Below, in pieces: positions 39,315 to 48,045 of a stretch of DNA of 63,914 bases. The notes beneath the pieces are model-generated. The model saw nothing but the letters and a program-made list of their open reading frames with translations. It ran no database searches and was not told the origin of the DNA. The DNA comes from Parashewanella curva (GTDB lineage: Bacteria; Pseudomonadota; Gammaproteobacteria; Enterobacterales; Shewanellaceae), in assembly GCF_003675895.1 (NCBI RefSeq), contig NZ_ML014777.1:1-63914 (forward strand), read 5' to 3'. The position numbers were made by a program, and so were the translations under genes. Each line of letters opens with the position of its first letter. The first letter of the stretch is position 1.

Positions 39315-40103
39315 ATGATTTTTACAATCTCACTTATCGTGATCAGTGCGTTATTACTTCTTATCATTGGGATCAACCTTTACCAACAGCATAAGGAAAA
39401 GCAAAACGCTGATCGTCGAGTACAACACCAACAACAACGCGCTAAGATCGATGAAACAGCAAAAGTGTTGGAGCATATCTCGTTATTTCCATGCTCAAAC
39501 CAGATAATGATTGTGCTCTATAAACGACTAGTAGATGAAATGAATACAGCAGCTAGCGTAGCACCAAACTCCTTAAAGAAAGATTACGAAAGACAATTAA
39601 TTGATTTTGAGGCTCAAATAAACCAGCTAGAATCGAGCCCCTCATCTCCCCCTTCATTAGACGGAATTCAGATCCCTAATGATGACAAACAGCTTGTACT
39701 AATGGTGCAAGTGTTGAAAAAACTGAAAGCAATTTTGCGTAGTGAACATAATAAAGGAAAAATTGATCCTACTGTATTTACGAATGAAGATAATCGTATT
39801 AACAGTATGCAACTTAGGATCAATGTTGACACTATGCTATCTAGAGCTCAAAAGGCAAAAGATATCAAGCAATATGGCTCAGCAAAACAAATGCTAAATA
39901 AAGCATTGGCAACATTAAATTCAATCAAATTGAATAATCCAGATGATCACTTTGTTCAATCTAAATTGAATTTAGCTCAATCAATCAGCGCAAGTATTGA
40001 TAACTCTCAGCAACAAAAAGCCATTGAATCTATCCCTACAGCTAAAGCTGCAAACGGTGAAGATGATATTGACGTGCTGTTCCAACCGAAGAAGAAATGG
40101 TAG
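39315..40103 (+). CDS. Membrane-anchored coiled-coil protein, unknown function
   Basis: A 262-residue protein with one N-terminal membrane helix (ISLIVISALLLLIIGINLY) and no signal cleavage site, followed by a charged helical body rich in Gln, Lys and Asp (QQRAKIDETAKVLEHISLF, KAKDIKQYGSAKQMLNKALA) that should sit on the cytoplasmic side. The C-terminus EDDIDVLFQPKKKW is acidic then basic. AGGA lies six bases before the ATG. Probably a conserved Shewanella-group protein of unknown role; a scaffold role is only a guess. Confidence 0.8.
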   Translation: MIFTISLIVISALLLLIIGINLYQQHKEKQNADRRVQHQQQRAKIDETAKVLEHISLFPCSNQIMIVLYKRLVDEMNTAASVAPNSLKKDYERQLIDFEAQINQLESSPSSPPSLDGIQIPNDDKQLVLMVQVLKKLKAILRSEHNKGKIDPTVFTNEDNRINSMQLRINVDTMLSRAQKAKDIKQYGSAKQMLNKALATLNSIKLNNPDDHFVQSKLNLAQSISASIDNSQQQKAIESIPTAKAANGEDDIDVLFQPKKKW

Positions 40104-40654
40104 TAACCTAAATTAACAATGAAGTGTAAGTCTTTGTGCTCTTACACTTCAAAACCTTACAATACCTCTCTATCAATAACATACCAGCCTTCCGTAGAAT
40201 CACCCTCTTAGATTTTCCTAACGCTACTTTTTTAATTACTGATACGAGCAGTTACATAGTCATGTAATCTTCGCAATAATCTACAAATCAAGATGCACTT
40301 CTATGACCTTCTCATTAGGTTCATATCTGTTAGAGAAACAATTCACAGTAGTTTTCTGTAGGTAACCTCATCTCTGCATAATCCAACTTGTACAGTACAG
40401 CAACTTAAGCGTATTTCGGTGTTAGAACAGCCCGAAATAGAAACGCAGCAACGACAGTTTTGTATATCGGTACCAGCTATTACGAACTGTTCTGCCTTGA
40501 ACTACACATAATTAGCCGCACTGTAGATAAAATTTAAGGTTCAGATTTAAAACCAAAACGTTATTGATTTCGTTATACAGTGCTGAGGTTAGGTACTATG
40601 ACTAGAAAAAATAAACAGCTCTTACCATCAGCTAAACTGAATTTTTTCCATAAA
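40104..40654. other. Gene-poor gap before ompW, with hairpin and degraded repeat
   Basis: No believable gene lies in this gap. TGAAGTGTAAG (40120-40130) and CTTACACTTCA (40141-40151) form an 11-bp hairpin that probably ends the preceding gene. Around 40377-40520 there is similarity to the inside of the 298-bp MITE (for example ACGACAGTTTTGTAT, near 40450 here and 15453 there), plus a CGAAATA/TATTTCG inverted repeat. The rest shows nothing clear. Confidence 0.5.
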
Positions 40655-40680
40655 AAATGCCGCTAGTGTTAGCGGCATTT
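40655..40680 (-). terminator. ompW terminator
   Basis: AAATGCCGCTA (40655-40665), loop GTGT, TAGCGGCATTT (40670-40680), followed on the minus strand by TTTATGG. A perfect 11-bp stem 22 bases past the ompW stop. Confidence 0.88.
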
Positions 40681-40702
40681 AGAGTGGTTTCATCTGGTAA
40701 TA

Positions 40703-41374
40703 TTAGAACTTGTAACCTACTGAAACCATGTAAACCATTGGGTCTATATCTGTTTTAACTTTTACAGCAGCACCATCTAGTTTGAATTTAACATCTGTAG
40801 AGATGTCAGCATACCAAATTGAAGCATTCACAAGCCATTTTTTGTTAAGTTGAACATCTAGACCAACTTGAGCAGCAAAACCTAAAGAGTTACTCATGCT
40901 TAAGTCAGATAAGCGACCACCAGCAGTATTGGTAAACTTATTATCAAAGAAGTTAGTAAAGTTAATACCAGCTCCAACATATGGGCGAACTTTAGATTGT
41001 GCGTTACCGAAGTAATACTGTGCAACTAAGGTTGGTGGCAAGTGCTTAGTTTCTGCAATTTTGCCTAAAGGACCTAAAGAAACATCATGACTAAATGGAG
41101 TAGCAGCTAGCAGCTCAACACCAAAGTTATCAGTTACCATGTAACCAAAGTTCAGACCTAACTGAGTGTTATTATCTACCTTAAACTCTCCTAGGTTGAT
41201 AGTAGTGCTTGCACCTTTTGCAGTAGGAATAACAATATTAGGGCTAGACTCATTTGGAGCAACCATTACTGCACCGGCACGAACAATGATATCACCCGCT
41301 TGGTGTGCTTGAGCGCCAAAACCAGCAGCAATTAGACCAGCAGCAATTAGACCTTTTACAAAACGCTTGTTCAT
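40703..41374 (-). CDS. ompW: Outer membrane protein OmpW
   Basis: Small eight-stranded outer-membrane barrel of the OmpW family, thought to pass small hydrophobic compounds. A signal peptide (FVKGLIAAGLIAAGFGAQA) precedes the mature start HQAGDIIVRAGAVMVAP. Family marks are NNTQLGLNFGYMVTDNFGVE, HLPPTLVAQYYFG and VRPYVGAGINFTNFFDN, ending in the C-terminal phenylalanine (YKF) needed for assembly. GGAG lies before two adjacent ATGs; 41374 gives the best spacing, 41377 is possible. Two FNR-type boxes upstream fit the known anaerobic control of ompW in E. coli. Confidence 0.95.
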   Translation of the reverse strand: MNKRFVKGLIAAGLIAAGFGAQAHQAGDIIVRAGAVMVAPNESSPNIVIPTAKGASTTINLGEFKVDNNTQLGLNFGYMVTDNFGVELLAATPFSHDVSLGPLGKIAETKHLPPTLVAQYYFGNAQSKVRPYVGAGINFTNFFDNKFTNTAGGRLSDLSMSNSLGFAAQVGLDVQLNKKWLVNASIWYADISTDVKFKLDGAAVKVKTDIDPMVYMVSVGYKF

Positions 41375-41534
41375 CATCTTTCTCCATTTAAGATGTTTAC
41401 CACTCATTGATTTATTTTTGAGTGATATGAGTTAACTGGCTTCTTTGAATTATTAGGTTTTCAATACGAACCAGTAGTTTTTTGTGTCGTATCACATTTA
41501 GGTGCTAATTTGCCAGATGAATCAGATAATAATA

Positions 41535-41548
41535 TTGATCTAAATCAA
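41535..41548. promoter_or_regulatory. FNR/EtrA box 1 upstream of ompW
   Basis: TTGATCTAAATCAA is a perfect match to the FNR consensus TTGAT-N4-ATCAA. It lies about 161 bases upstream of the ompW ATG. Confidence 0.7.
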
Positions 41549-41584
41549 TCGAAAAACGCCTCAAATGGAACATCGTTTCATTAC

Positions 41585-41598
41585 ATGATCTCGATCAT
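41585..41598. promoter_or_regulatory. FNR-like box 2 upstream of ompW
   Basis: ATGATCTCGATCAT is palindromic and matches the FNR core TGAT-N4-ATCA with outer bases off consensus. It is 37 bases further from ompW than box 1 and about 45 bases beyond the end of the next gene. Confidence 0.45.
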
Positions 41599-41642
41599 AA
41601 AACAGAGTCAAAATAACAACAGAACGTTGTTATTTTGAGCAT

Positions 41643-42206
41643 TCAATGAGAACAAATGACAGTAAGTTTGGGATAGGTTAAAAGCCAGTGTTTACTTTTA
41701 ACTCTTTGATTAAAGGCCGACAAACTTCTTTTAGGGTTATATGTAACTTCTAAAGAGAACAGTGATTGCAAATCAAATGCAGATTGAACAACAATCTCAT
41801 TATTTTCAAGCCTCACACCTATTGCCGTTTCTTTCTCAGGCCAATAAGACATAGCATCAATAATGGATACGTAAGGGTTATCCCCATTTCTAATATGCAT
41901 TCTCGCTTGATTCTTGACAGACCAAGGTAAACGCAGCTGCTCATTAAGCATAGCTTCTAAACTTTTATCTTTATCTTCAGAAAGCTCATTCGCTTCATAG
42001 TAAATCACATCTATATCAGACAAAGATGTTATAAGCTCCTTTGAATGGAGCTTATCCCATACCAAGTTTCTTACAAAGCCAGCCGCTAATAAATAATCCT
42101 TTATACCTTGAGCTTGCATCACTTGCTCGGCAACCTCTAATGCCCTCACTCTGCTGGGATCTTGGTACAGCCACTCTGTAATTTGTCGCTGATGTTTACA
42201 GTTCAA
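41643..42206 (-). CDS. Nucleotidyltransferase family protein (DUF925-like)
   Basis: A protein of the nucleotidyltransferase-like family formerly DUF925 (NTP_transf_6). LLAAGFVRNLVWDKLH with LSDIDVIYYE gives the G-x-x-R-N-x-x-W-D and DIDV marks of this superfamily; PWSVKNQARMHIRNGDNPY is a second family signature. The open frame extends to 42281, but that would overlap the GGDEF-EAL gene by 86 bases. A TTG at 42206 with AGGAGAG upstream, inside the last codons of that gene, gives 187 residues and is preferred. Substrate unknown. Confidence 0.8.
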   Translation of the reverse strand: MNCKHQRQITEWLYQDPSRVRALEVAEQVMQAQGIKDYLLAAGFVRNLVWDKLHSKELITSLSDIDVIYYEANELSEDKDKSLEAMLNEQLRLPWSVKNQARMHIRNGDNPYVSIIDAMSYWPEKETAIGVRLENNEIVVQSAFDLQSLFSLEVTYNPKRSLSAFNQRVKSKHWLLTYPKLTVICSH

Positions 42207-45200
42207 TGCTCTCCTCTCCTTGAGTAATTGTTGGAGGAGCTGAAGCCAAGTTTTGTTTTTCACAAAATGGAAGAACGTCATCTACTGCTAGTGGACGTGA
42301 AATATAGAAACCTTGAATCGCCGAACACCCCATTTGTTGCAAGAAATCGAGCTGTTCCTTGGTTTCTACGCCTTCTGCAACAATTTTCATACCTAGGCTA
42401 TTTGCCATAGACAAAATAGCGTCAACTAACTGTATCGCGTCCTTTTGATGAGGAACATCTTTAATAAATGAACGGTCAATTTTTAAAGTATCAAATGAGA
42501 AACGACGCAAATAACTCAGGGATGAATAACCGATTCCAAAATCATCAACCGCCAGATGAACCCCAAGCTTATGTAGCTTATTAAACGTTTTCTGATTTTC
42601 TTCTGAATTCTCAATTAATGCTGATTCAGTCAATTCAAGCTCTAGAGCCGAAGCAGGAAGCCCGTGCAGTGCAAGACCTAAATGAACATCATCAACAATG
42701 ACATTATTAAGAAGTTGTCTGCTAGAAACGTTTACAGACACATAACGAGGCCCATGTTCGTGTTTACGCCACTTCTTAATTTGGGCGCATGATTGCTCCA
42801 ACACCCATTCTCCAATAGTGCTGATCAATCCAAGAGATTCAGCTAATGGTATAAAATCAGCAGGCGAAACATGACCTAACTTCGGGTTATTCCACCTAAG
42901 TAACGCTTCTACACCAATCACAATGCCTGTATCACCTGAAATGATTGGTTGATACAAAACATATAACTCATCACGTCTCAAGGCTTGTCTTAATTCATTT
43001 TCCATTTCAAGACGCGACTGAACTGCATTGCTCATAGCATTAGAATAGAACTTTAATGCATTTCGACCAGCCATTTTACTTTCATACATGGCAGCGTCGG
43101 CATTTTTAGTTAATGCTTCATAATCATTACCATCTTGCGGGAAAGTAGCAATGCCAATACTACAACCAACTACAACCTCATGGTGTTGTATCAAAACTGG
43201 TTGCGAGCATGACTTATTTACTTCTTCCGCGATTAACTGGGCATTAGCTACTGAATGAGGCTCCGTTAAAATAATCACAAATTCATCACCACCAAGACGT
43301 CCCAAGGTATCATTTGGGTTGATCAAGTGACCAATTCGTGAAGATATTTGCTTAAGTAAAGCATCGCCAGCGTTGTGACCAAAGCTATCATTAACTTTTT
43401 TAAAGTCATCCAAATCTAACAACATCAACACTACGGATGTGTTATTTAATTTAGCAATGTTAATCGCACTGGTTAAACGCTCAAATGTCATTCCCCTGTT
43501 AGGTAGACCTGTTAACTCATCAAAATTAGCTTTGCGATACAATTGATCTTGATATGTCCGCTGCTGAGTCAAATCAGTAATTGAAGTAATTACTGCTTCG
43601 CCATCAGTATATTCAACAACTTTTGATGATAATGAAGCCCAAATCAAGTCCCCAGCATCCGATTTTATTTGCACTTCAAAGCCATCTACACGATTTTGAA
43701 GAGTCAAGTATTCAACAAATAAATTTCTATCTTTTGGGTTAACGTAAAATTCGGCTGCGTGTCTGCCAGACAAGGATTTATCACCGGATGTGAGTAACTC
43801 GTTTGCTCTCAAATTCCCATATAAAATTTTCCCTGTTTGGGGTTGAGTAATCAGCACCGCAATTGGTGCAGAGTGGGCGATTGAATGAAAATGGTTTTGT
43901 GACTCGGCGAGCGAGCGTCCTTTTTTCCATACCAATTGATTTTGTTTATATTGCAACCATAAACTAACAGCAACTCCAGTGATAAATAACGATAATAAAA
44001 AGACAAACAATTTCATCCCTTCACTAATTGTAGAAGGTTTAGTGGCTACACTAAGCCAAAGTAAGTTATGCAGTTTAGAGATAGGGGCGTTATGTGCTAA
44101 ATGATATGAGCTAAAGTCTGTATCACTTTGGTACAAAAGTTTATGTTTATTATCCTGCATTGAAACCTGATATTGCTCAGAAAAATTCTCCGCAACTAAG
44201 GTATCAACCAATTTGGGAATCGAATAAATAGCCCCAAGATTGCCTATAAACTTCTCACCCGAAAAGATAGGCACAAATAAAGCAAAGACTGGCTGTGCTT
44301 GTTCAAGCATAAAAGGTTTAGTGTAAACTACTGCACCATACTTTTTGGAAAGTTGAGCTGCTTTTTCCAATTCAGTTAATGCCAACTTTAGCGCAACACT
44401 GCTTTGTGTTTGAGTAGAAGATACTCGTTTAACAAGTTTAAAGTTACTATCACTGAGAGAAAAATGAAGCAAACTAGAATGAGGAAGTAAATAATCCTTC
44501 AAACATTTCTCTATATCTTCATTTTGCAACCCTACTTGCGGGATTTCCGTTGCAAGGAGGTACAAAAAATTTTCATCAAGCGACAATTGAGTCTCAATTT
44601 TGCTGACAGAATGAGACAATTTAGTACTTAGAAGCTTGCTATCCGCTCCTCGGTCTTGCTCTTTAATAAAGTAGTGTAAAGCAGCTAAAGAAAGCGTGAT
44701 GGTAGCCGTAGCGATAAACGGCATAACAAAGCTTGATTTACGCTTCCTTAAAAAGTAGTTAGTTGGCTCTGAGCCAAATGAAAATATCTGATCAGGTTGC
44801 GCCTTATTTGAACGAAGCTCTGTGAAAACCAGAAAGACTTGATGATAAAAAATATACATAGCCCCTAACAAAAGGAACATAAAAGCGGCAAGGAATACTC
44901 GAAATAAATCAGCTTTATTTTCAACTTCAGAATTTTTGATAATAGTGGCAGCAGCGACTTCCCAATGTCGTGATGGCAAGTTAACGGTAAAACGAAGTAA
45001 ACTGTGATCAAACAATTCTGGATCACCAATAAAGTCTTTACCTTTGTCTGTTCGAAATGCCATTTGTAATTCTGGATTACTATCTATTAGTTTCGAAGCC
45101 AATACTGAAGATGTTAAATTAACGATTATAGAAGCACTGCCCCAGTACTCACCTTCCCTGTATATCGATTTCGTTAACGCTACCCCTTTACCACCTAACT

Positions 45201-45630
45201 GCAAATCAAAAGGGTCAGATACCACTAACTGATTTGTTTTAGGTGAAGAGTCACGACCGACAATGTAGGAAACCCCATTAGAAGGAACAGTAATATTTAA
45301 GCCATATCGATTAGTAACTTGTAATGATTTTAGCCCAGAATTAAGTTCAAGCATGGCTTTCATTACTTGTTTAACATGAGTTCTATTGACAGTTTCAAGC
45401 CTAACATCTTCGTGGACTTCACTTTCAACTATCGAAGCCAAACTTGACACTAAGAGTCCATGGCGACTCATTATGTCTTCAAGTTTATCGACTTTCTCTT
45501 TGAATTTTTCTGAAACAGAGACATGATAATTTTCATATAAATAATTCTCGTACCAATTAGTGGTTTGCCACCAAATAGTAACGCAAGTCAGCAAGATAAA
45601 GACAATTGCTATTGTTCTTTTTGTAAACAT
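42196..45630 (-). CDS. Multi-sensor diguanylate cyclase/phosphodiesterase (GGDEF-EAL)
   Basis: A 1144-residue membrane protein for c-di-GMP signalling. Helix one is at about 7-25, a periplasmic sensor spans about 27-240, helices two and three (FLAAFMFLLLGAMYIFYH and MPFIATATITLSLAALHYF) bracket a short cytoplasmic part, a second periplasmic domain follows, and helix four is near 540. Then come a PAS domain (IAHSAPIAVLITQPQTGK), a GGDEF domain with intact LGRLGGDEFVIILTE, and an EAL domain with intact GVEALLRWNN and DDFGIGYSSLSYLRR. Both output motifs look active. Two separate periplasmic sensors in one chain are unusual. The downstream nucleotidyltransferase gene overlaps its end. Confidence 0.93.
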   Translation of the reverse strand: MFTKRTIAIVFILLTCVTIWWQTTNWYENYLYENYHVSVSEKFKEKVDKLEDIMSRHGLLVSSLASIVESEVHEDVRLETVNRTHVKQVMKAMLELNSGLKSLQVTNRYGLNITVPSNGVSYIVGRDSSPKTNQLVVSDPFDLQLGGKGVALTKSIYREGEYWGSASIIVNLTSSVLASKLIDSNPELQMAFRTDKGKDFIGDPELFDHSLLRFTVNLPSRHWEVAAATIIKNSEVENKADLFRVFLAAFMFLLLGAMYIFYHQVFLVFTELRSNKAQPDQIFSFGSEPTNYFLRKRKSSFVMPFIATATITLSLAALHYFIKEQDRGADSKLLSTKLSHSVSKIETQLSLDENFLYLLATEIPQVGLQNEDIEKCLKDYLLPHSSLLHFSLSDSNFKLVKRVSSTQTQSSVALKLALTELEKAAQLSKKYGAVVYTKPFMLEQAQPVFALFVPIFSGEKFIGNLGAIYSIPKLVDTLVAENFSEQYQVSMQDNKHKLLYQSDTDFSSYHLAHNAPISKLHNLLWLSVATKPSTISEGMKLFVFLLSLFITGVAVSLWLQYKQNQLVWKKGRSLAESQNHFHSIAHSAPIAVLITQPQTGKILYGNLRANELLTSGDKSLSGRHAAEFYVNPKDRNLFVEYLTLQNRVDGFEVQIKSDAGDLIWASLSSKVVEYTDGEAVITSITDLTQQRTYQDQLYRKANFDELTGLPNRGMTFERLTSAINIAKLNNTSVVLMLLDLDDFKKVNDSFGHNAGDALLKQISSRIGHLINPNDTLGRLGGDEFVIILTEPHSVANAQLIAEEVNKSCSQPVLIQHHEVVVGCSIGIATFPQDGNDYEALTKNADAAMYESKMAGRNALKFYSNAMSNAVQSRLEMENELRQALRRDELYVLYQPIISGDTGIVIGVEALLRWNNPKLGHVSPADFIPLAESLGLISTIGEWVLEQSCAQIKKWRKHEHGPRYVSVNVSSRQLLNNVIVDDVHLGLALHGLPASALELELTESALIENSEENQKTFNKLHKLGVHLAVDDFGIGYSSLSYLRRFSFDTLKIDRSFIKDVPHQKDAIQLVDAILSMANSLGMKIVAEGVETKEQLDFLQQMGCSAIQGFYISRPLAVDDVLPFCEKQNLASAPPTITQGEESIEL

Positions 45631-45765
45631 AAACGTATCTTGGGGAAGCTTTCAACTTAGTAACCTGAGCTCAGGTTAAGTAAATTTTGCCACCCTCTTA
45701 TTTTATTAAATAACAACCGACTTTTTATCGGTCAACAACTATAATCTTTAAAGTAAATTTGTACT

Positions 45766-46146
45766 TTACTTGGCAGGTTGCATAATAACTTCAACCGTAG
45801 TTTTACCATTATTGATAATAGGGTAGCGATTATAAGTCTGAAAAATCACTCGATCTTGGTTCTTGATCAAAGCAACAACTCCATAGTTTACTTTTTTATC
45901 AATGGACTCTGCTGGCAAAATAAACTTAAAAGGAATCGGCTGAGTAGCAACATTAAAGGTCTTTTGAGCCAATATGACCCCTGGTGTATCCAAGTCAATA
46001 ATGGCTACAGTAAACATGCTATTCATGGGTAGTAATATTTTTTGTAAATAACCAGCAGCGCCATTGATCACTATCGGCTTCGGTTTCTGAACCGTTACAC
46101 ATGCCGTCAAACTCATTGCCATTAAGAGTATTAGCAGTTTTTTCAT
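45766..46146 (-). CDS. YcfL-like lipoprotein (DUF1425)
   Basis: A 126-residue probable lipoprotein. The signal MKKLLILLMAMSLTAC ends in the lipobox LTAC, so Cys16 should be lipidated. The mature part with GAAGYLQKILLPMNS and KVNYGVVALIKNQDRVIFQT resembles the DUF1425/YcfL family, whose E. coli member lies near the outer-membrane lipoprotein LpoB gene. Its ATG overlaps the tesB stop by four bases, so it is co-transcribed with tesB. Function unknown. Confidence 0.8.
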   Translation of the reverse strand: MKKLLILLMAMSLTACVTVQKPKPIVINGAAGYLQKILLPMNSMFTVAIIDLDTPGVILAQKTFNVATQPIPFKFILPAESIDKKVNYGVVALIKNQDRVIFQTYNRYPIINNGKTTVEVIMQPAK

Positions 46147-47012
46147 TTGTGTTTCTCACTTATTCTCATTAAGCCTTCTTGGGTTGCCGATGCTACCAAC
46201 TTACCATTGCTATCATAAAAATGGCCCTTAACAAATCCGCGTCCACCGCTGGAACTTGGACTTTCAATATTGAATAAAATCCAATCATTCATATTTATCT
46301 CATGATGGAACCACATCGAATGGTCAATTGTAGCCATTTTCATGCCAGGCGTTAAAAAGCTAACTCCATGTGGCTGTGCAGCCGTTACTAAAAAGTTAAA
46401 ATCCGAGGCATACGCTAAAAGATATTTGTGGACTCTAGGATCATCTGGTACCTGACCATTGGCACGGATCCAAACTTGCTTTGTGGGGGCTGATTTTTCT
46501 GGATTAATTGGGTTAAGAGGATCCACTACTCTCATCTCGAAAGGAGATGGCTTGGTGAAAGTGGATAATAAGCTTTGTGGTATTGAACCCGCTAAACTTT
46601 TTGCGAGTTCTTGATGATTTAGTACACCTTCTGGCCCCGACACATTTGGCATCGAAATTTGGTGTTCTAAACCACTTTCTTGCGACTGAAATGAACAAGT
46701 CATCATAAAAATGGGGCGACCACTTTGTATCGCGTGCACACTTCTGGCACTAAAGCTGCCACCATCTCTTAAGTTTTCGACTTGATAGATAATGGACTTT
46801 TTAGGATCGCCGGCTCTTAAAAAATAAGCGTGTAACGAATGACTTGAACGAGCATTGGAAACCGTTTGTTTCGCAGCATTGAGTGCTTGCCCCATAACAT
46901 GACCACCAAAAAGATGTCCAAATCCTATATCATGTGGTTGTCCGCGAAATAAATTATCATCGAGCTGCTCTAAAGATAATAAAGATAAAAGTGAATCTAA
47001 GATGTTACTCAT
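46143..47012 (-). CDS. tesB: Acyl-CoA thioesterase II
   Basis: Double hot-dog fold thioesterase that hydrolyses medium- and long-chain acyl-CoA. The family signatures FRGQPHDIGFGHLFGGHVMG, SLHAYFLRAGDPKKSIIYQV, and the C-terminal TIDHSMWFHHEINMNDW with the catalytic Asp are present. The ATG at 47012 (AAGGG a few bases upstream) gives 289 residues, the usual length; an ATG four codons earlier overlaps that ribosome site. Co-transcribed with the lipoprotein gene and divergent from menA. Confidence 0.95.
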   Translation of the reverse strand: MSNILDSLLSLLSLEQLDDNLFRGQPHDIGFGHLFGGHVMGQALNAAKQTVSNARSSHSLHAYFLRAGDPKKSIIYQVENLRDGGSFSARSVHAIQSGRPIFMMTCSFQSQESGLEHQISMPNVSGPEGVLNHQELAKSLAGSIPQSLLSTFTKPSPFEMRVVDPLNPINPEKSAPTKQVWIRANGQVPDDPRVHKYLLAYASDFNFLVTAAQPHGVSFLTPGMKMATIDHSMWFHHEINMNDWILFNIESPSSSGGRGFVKGHFYDSNGKLVASATQEGLMRISEKHK

Positions 47013-47172
47013 AGCACCCTTCATTTATTTGGTAACAAGATAAGACTATCTTAAAAAGATCAAAGAAACTATATACTAAATAAGATTAAACCTATCATTA
47101 TTACGAATAATTATCTTTAAAAAGTACAGCTAAACGCTAAAATGTCGACTTTTGCGATTGATTAAACAAACA

Positions 47173-48045
47173 ATGAACCCTTGGATAATCGCCATTCGGC
47201 CTAAAACCCTATTTGCAGCAATAAGTCCTATCATTTTAGGCAATACAATGGCTGCCTCTTCACCTTATTTCGAGTGGTCGATTGCAATACTTAGTTTAGT
47301 TTGTGGCGTGTTTTTACAAATCACAGTCAATCTGGTTAATGATTATTCTGATCATAAAAATGGTATCGACAGCCAGCAACGGCTTGGCCCAATTAGAGCA
47401 TGTCAATCCGGTATAATCACGCCGAATACAATGGTAGTCGGCATATCCATTAGTACACTGCTTTCAATTTTATCGGGCTTATTTTTAGTCTTTCATGGTG
47501 GTATCGGCTTTCTTTATCTTGGTGTCGCATCAATAGCCTGTGCGTTCGCCTATAGTTTAGGCTCAAAATCATTGGCCAATCTTGCATTAGGCGAACTAGC
47601 AGTATTCATTTTTTTTGGATTAATCGCCGTTTGCGGCAGTTATTACTTGCAATCACACGCCTTAAATACTGACATCATAATCATGGCTGTATGTTTAGGG
47701 TTATTAAATGCTGCAATAATGTTTGTGAATAACACCCGAGATAGACTGACAGATGAGCAGGCTGGAAAGCGAACGTTAGCGGTTAGAGTTGGAAGTACAA
47801 TGTGTTCACCTGTCTATCGAGCATTGGTTTTTGGTGCTTATGCGATAATGGTAACCGCTTACTTTATGGGGGCATTGCATGGTTTGCCAGTATTACTTGC
47901 GGGTTTGAGTTTTGTTCTTGGTAAAAAGCTAACTCTAGACTTTGAAACCGCCAAAGACACTGAGTTTAATGCTATTTTACATAAAACAGCATTACTAACT
48001 TTTATGTTCAGTTCACTCTATTGCATTGGTTTAGCTTTGACCTGA
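47173..48045 (+). CDS. menA: 1,4-dihydroxy-2-naphthoate polyprenyltransferase
   Basis: Membrane prenyltransferase that attaches the isoprenoid tail in menaquinone synthesis, used in anaerobic respiration. The 290 residues contain about eight to nine helices, with the Asp-rich motifs LVNDYSDHKNGID and VNNTRDRLTDEQAGKRTLAV. The ATG at 47173 starts the conserved NPWIIAIRPKTL; an in-frame TTG lies seven codons earlier. Its last 15 bases overlap the end of the convergent kinase-like gene, so neither has its own terminator there. Confidence 0.95.
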   Translation: MNPWIIAIRPKTLFAAISPIILGNTMAASSPYFEWSIAILSLVCGVFLQITVNLVNDYSDHKNGIDSQQRLGPIRACQSGIITPNTMVVGISISTLLSILSGLFLVFHGGIGFLYLGVASIACAFAYSLGSKSLANLALGELAVFIFFGLIAVCGSYYLQSHALNTDIIIMAVCLGLLNAAIMFVNNTRDRLTDEQAGKRTLAVRVGSTMCSPVYRALVFGAYAIMVTAYFMGALHGLPVLLAGLSFVLGKKLTLDFETAKDTEFNAILHKTALLTFMFSSLYCIGLALT

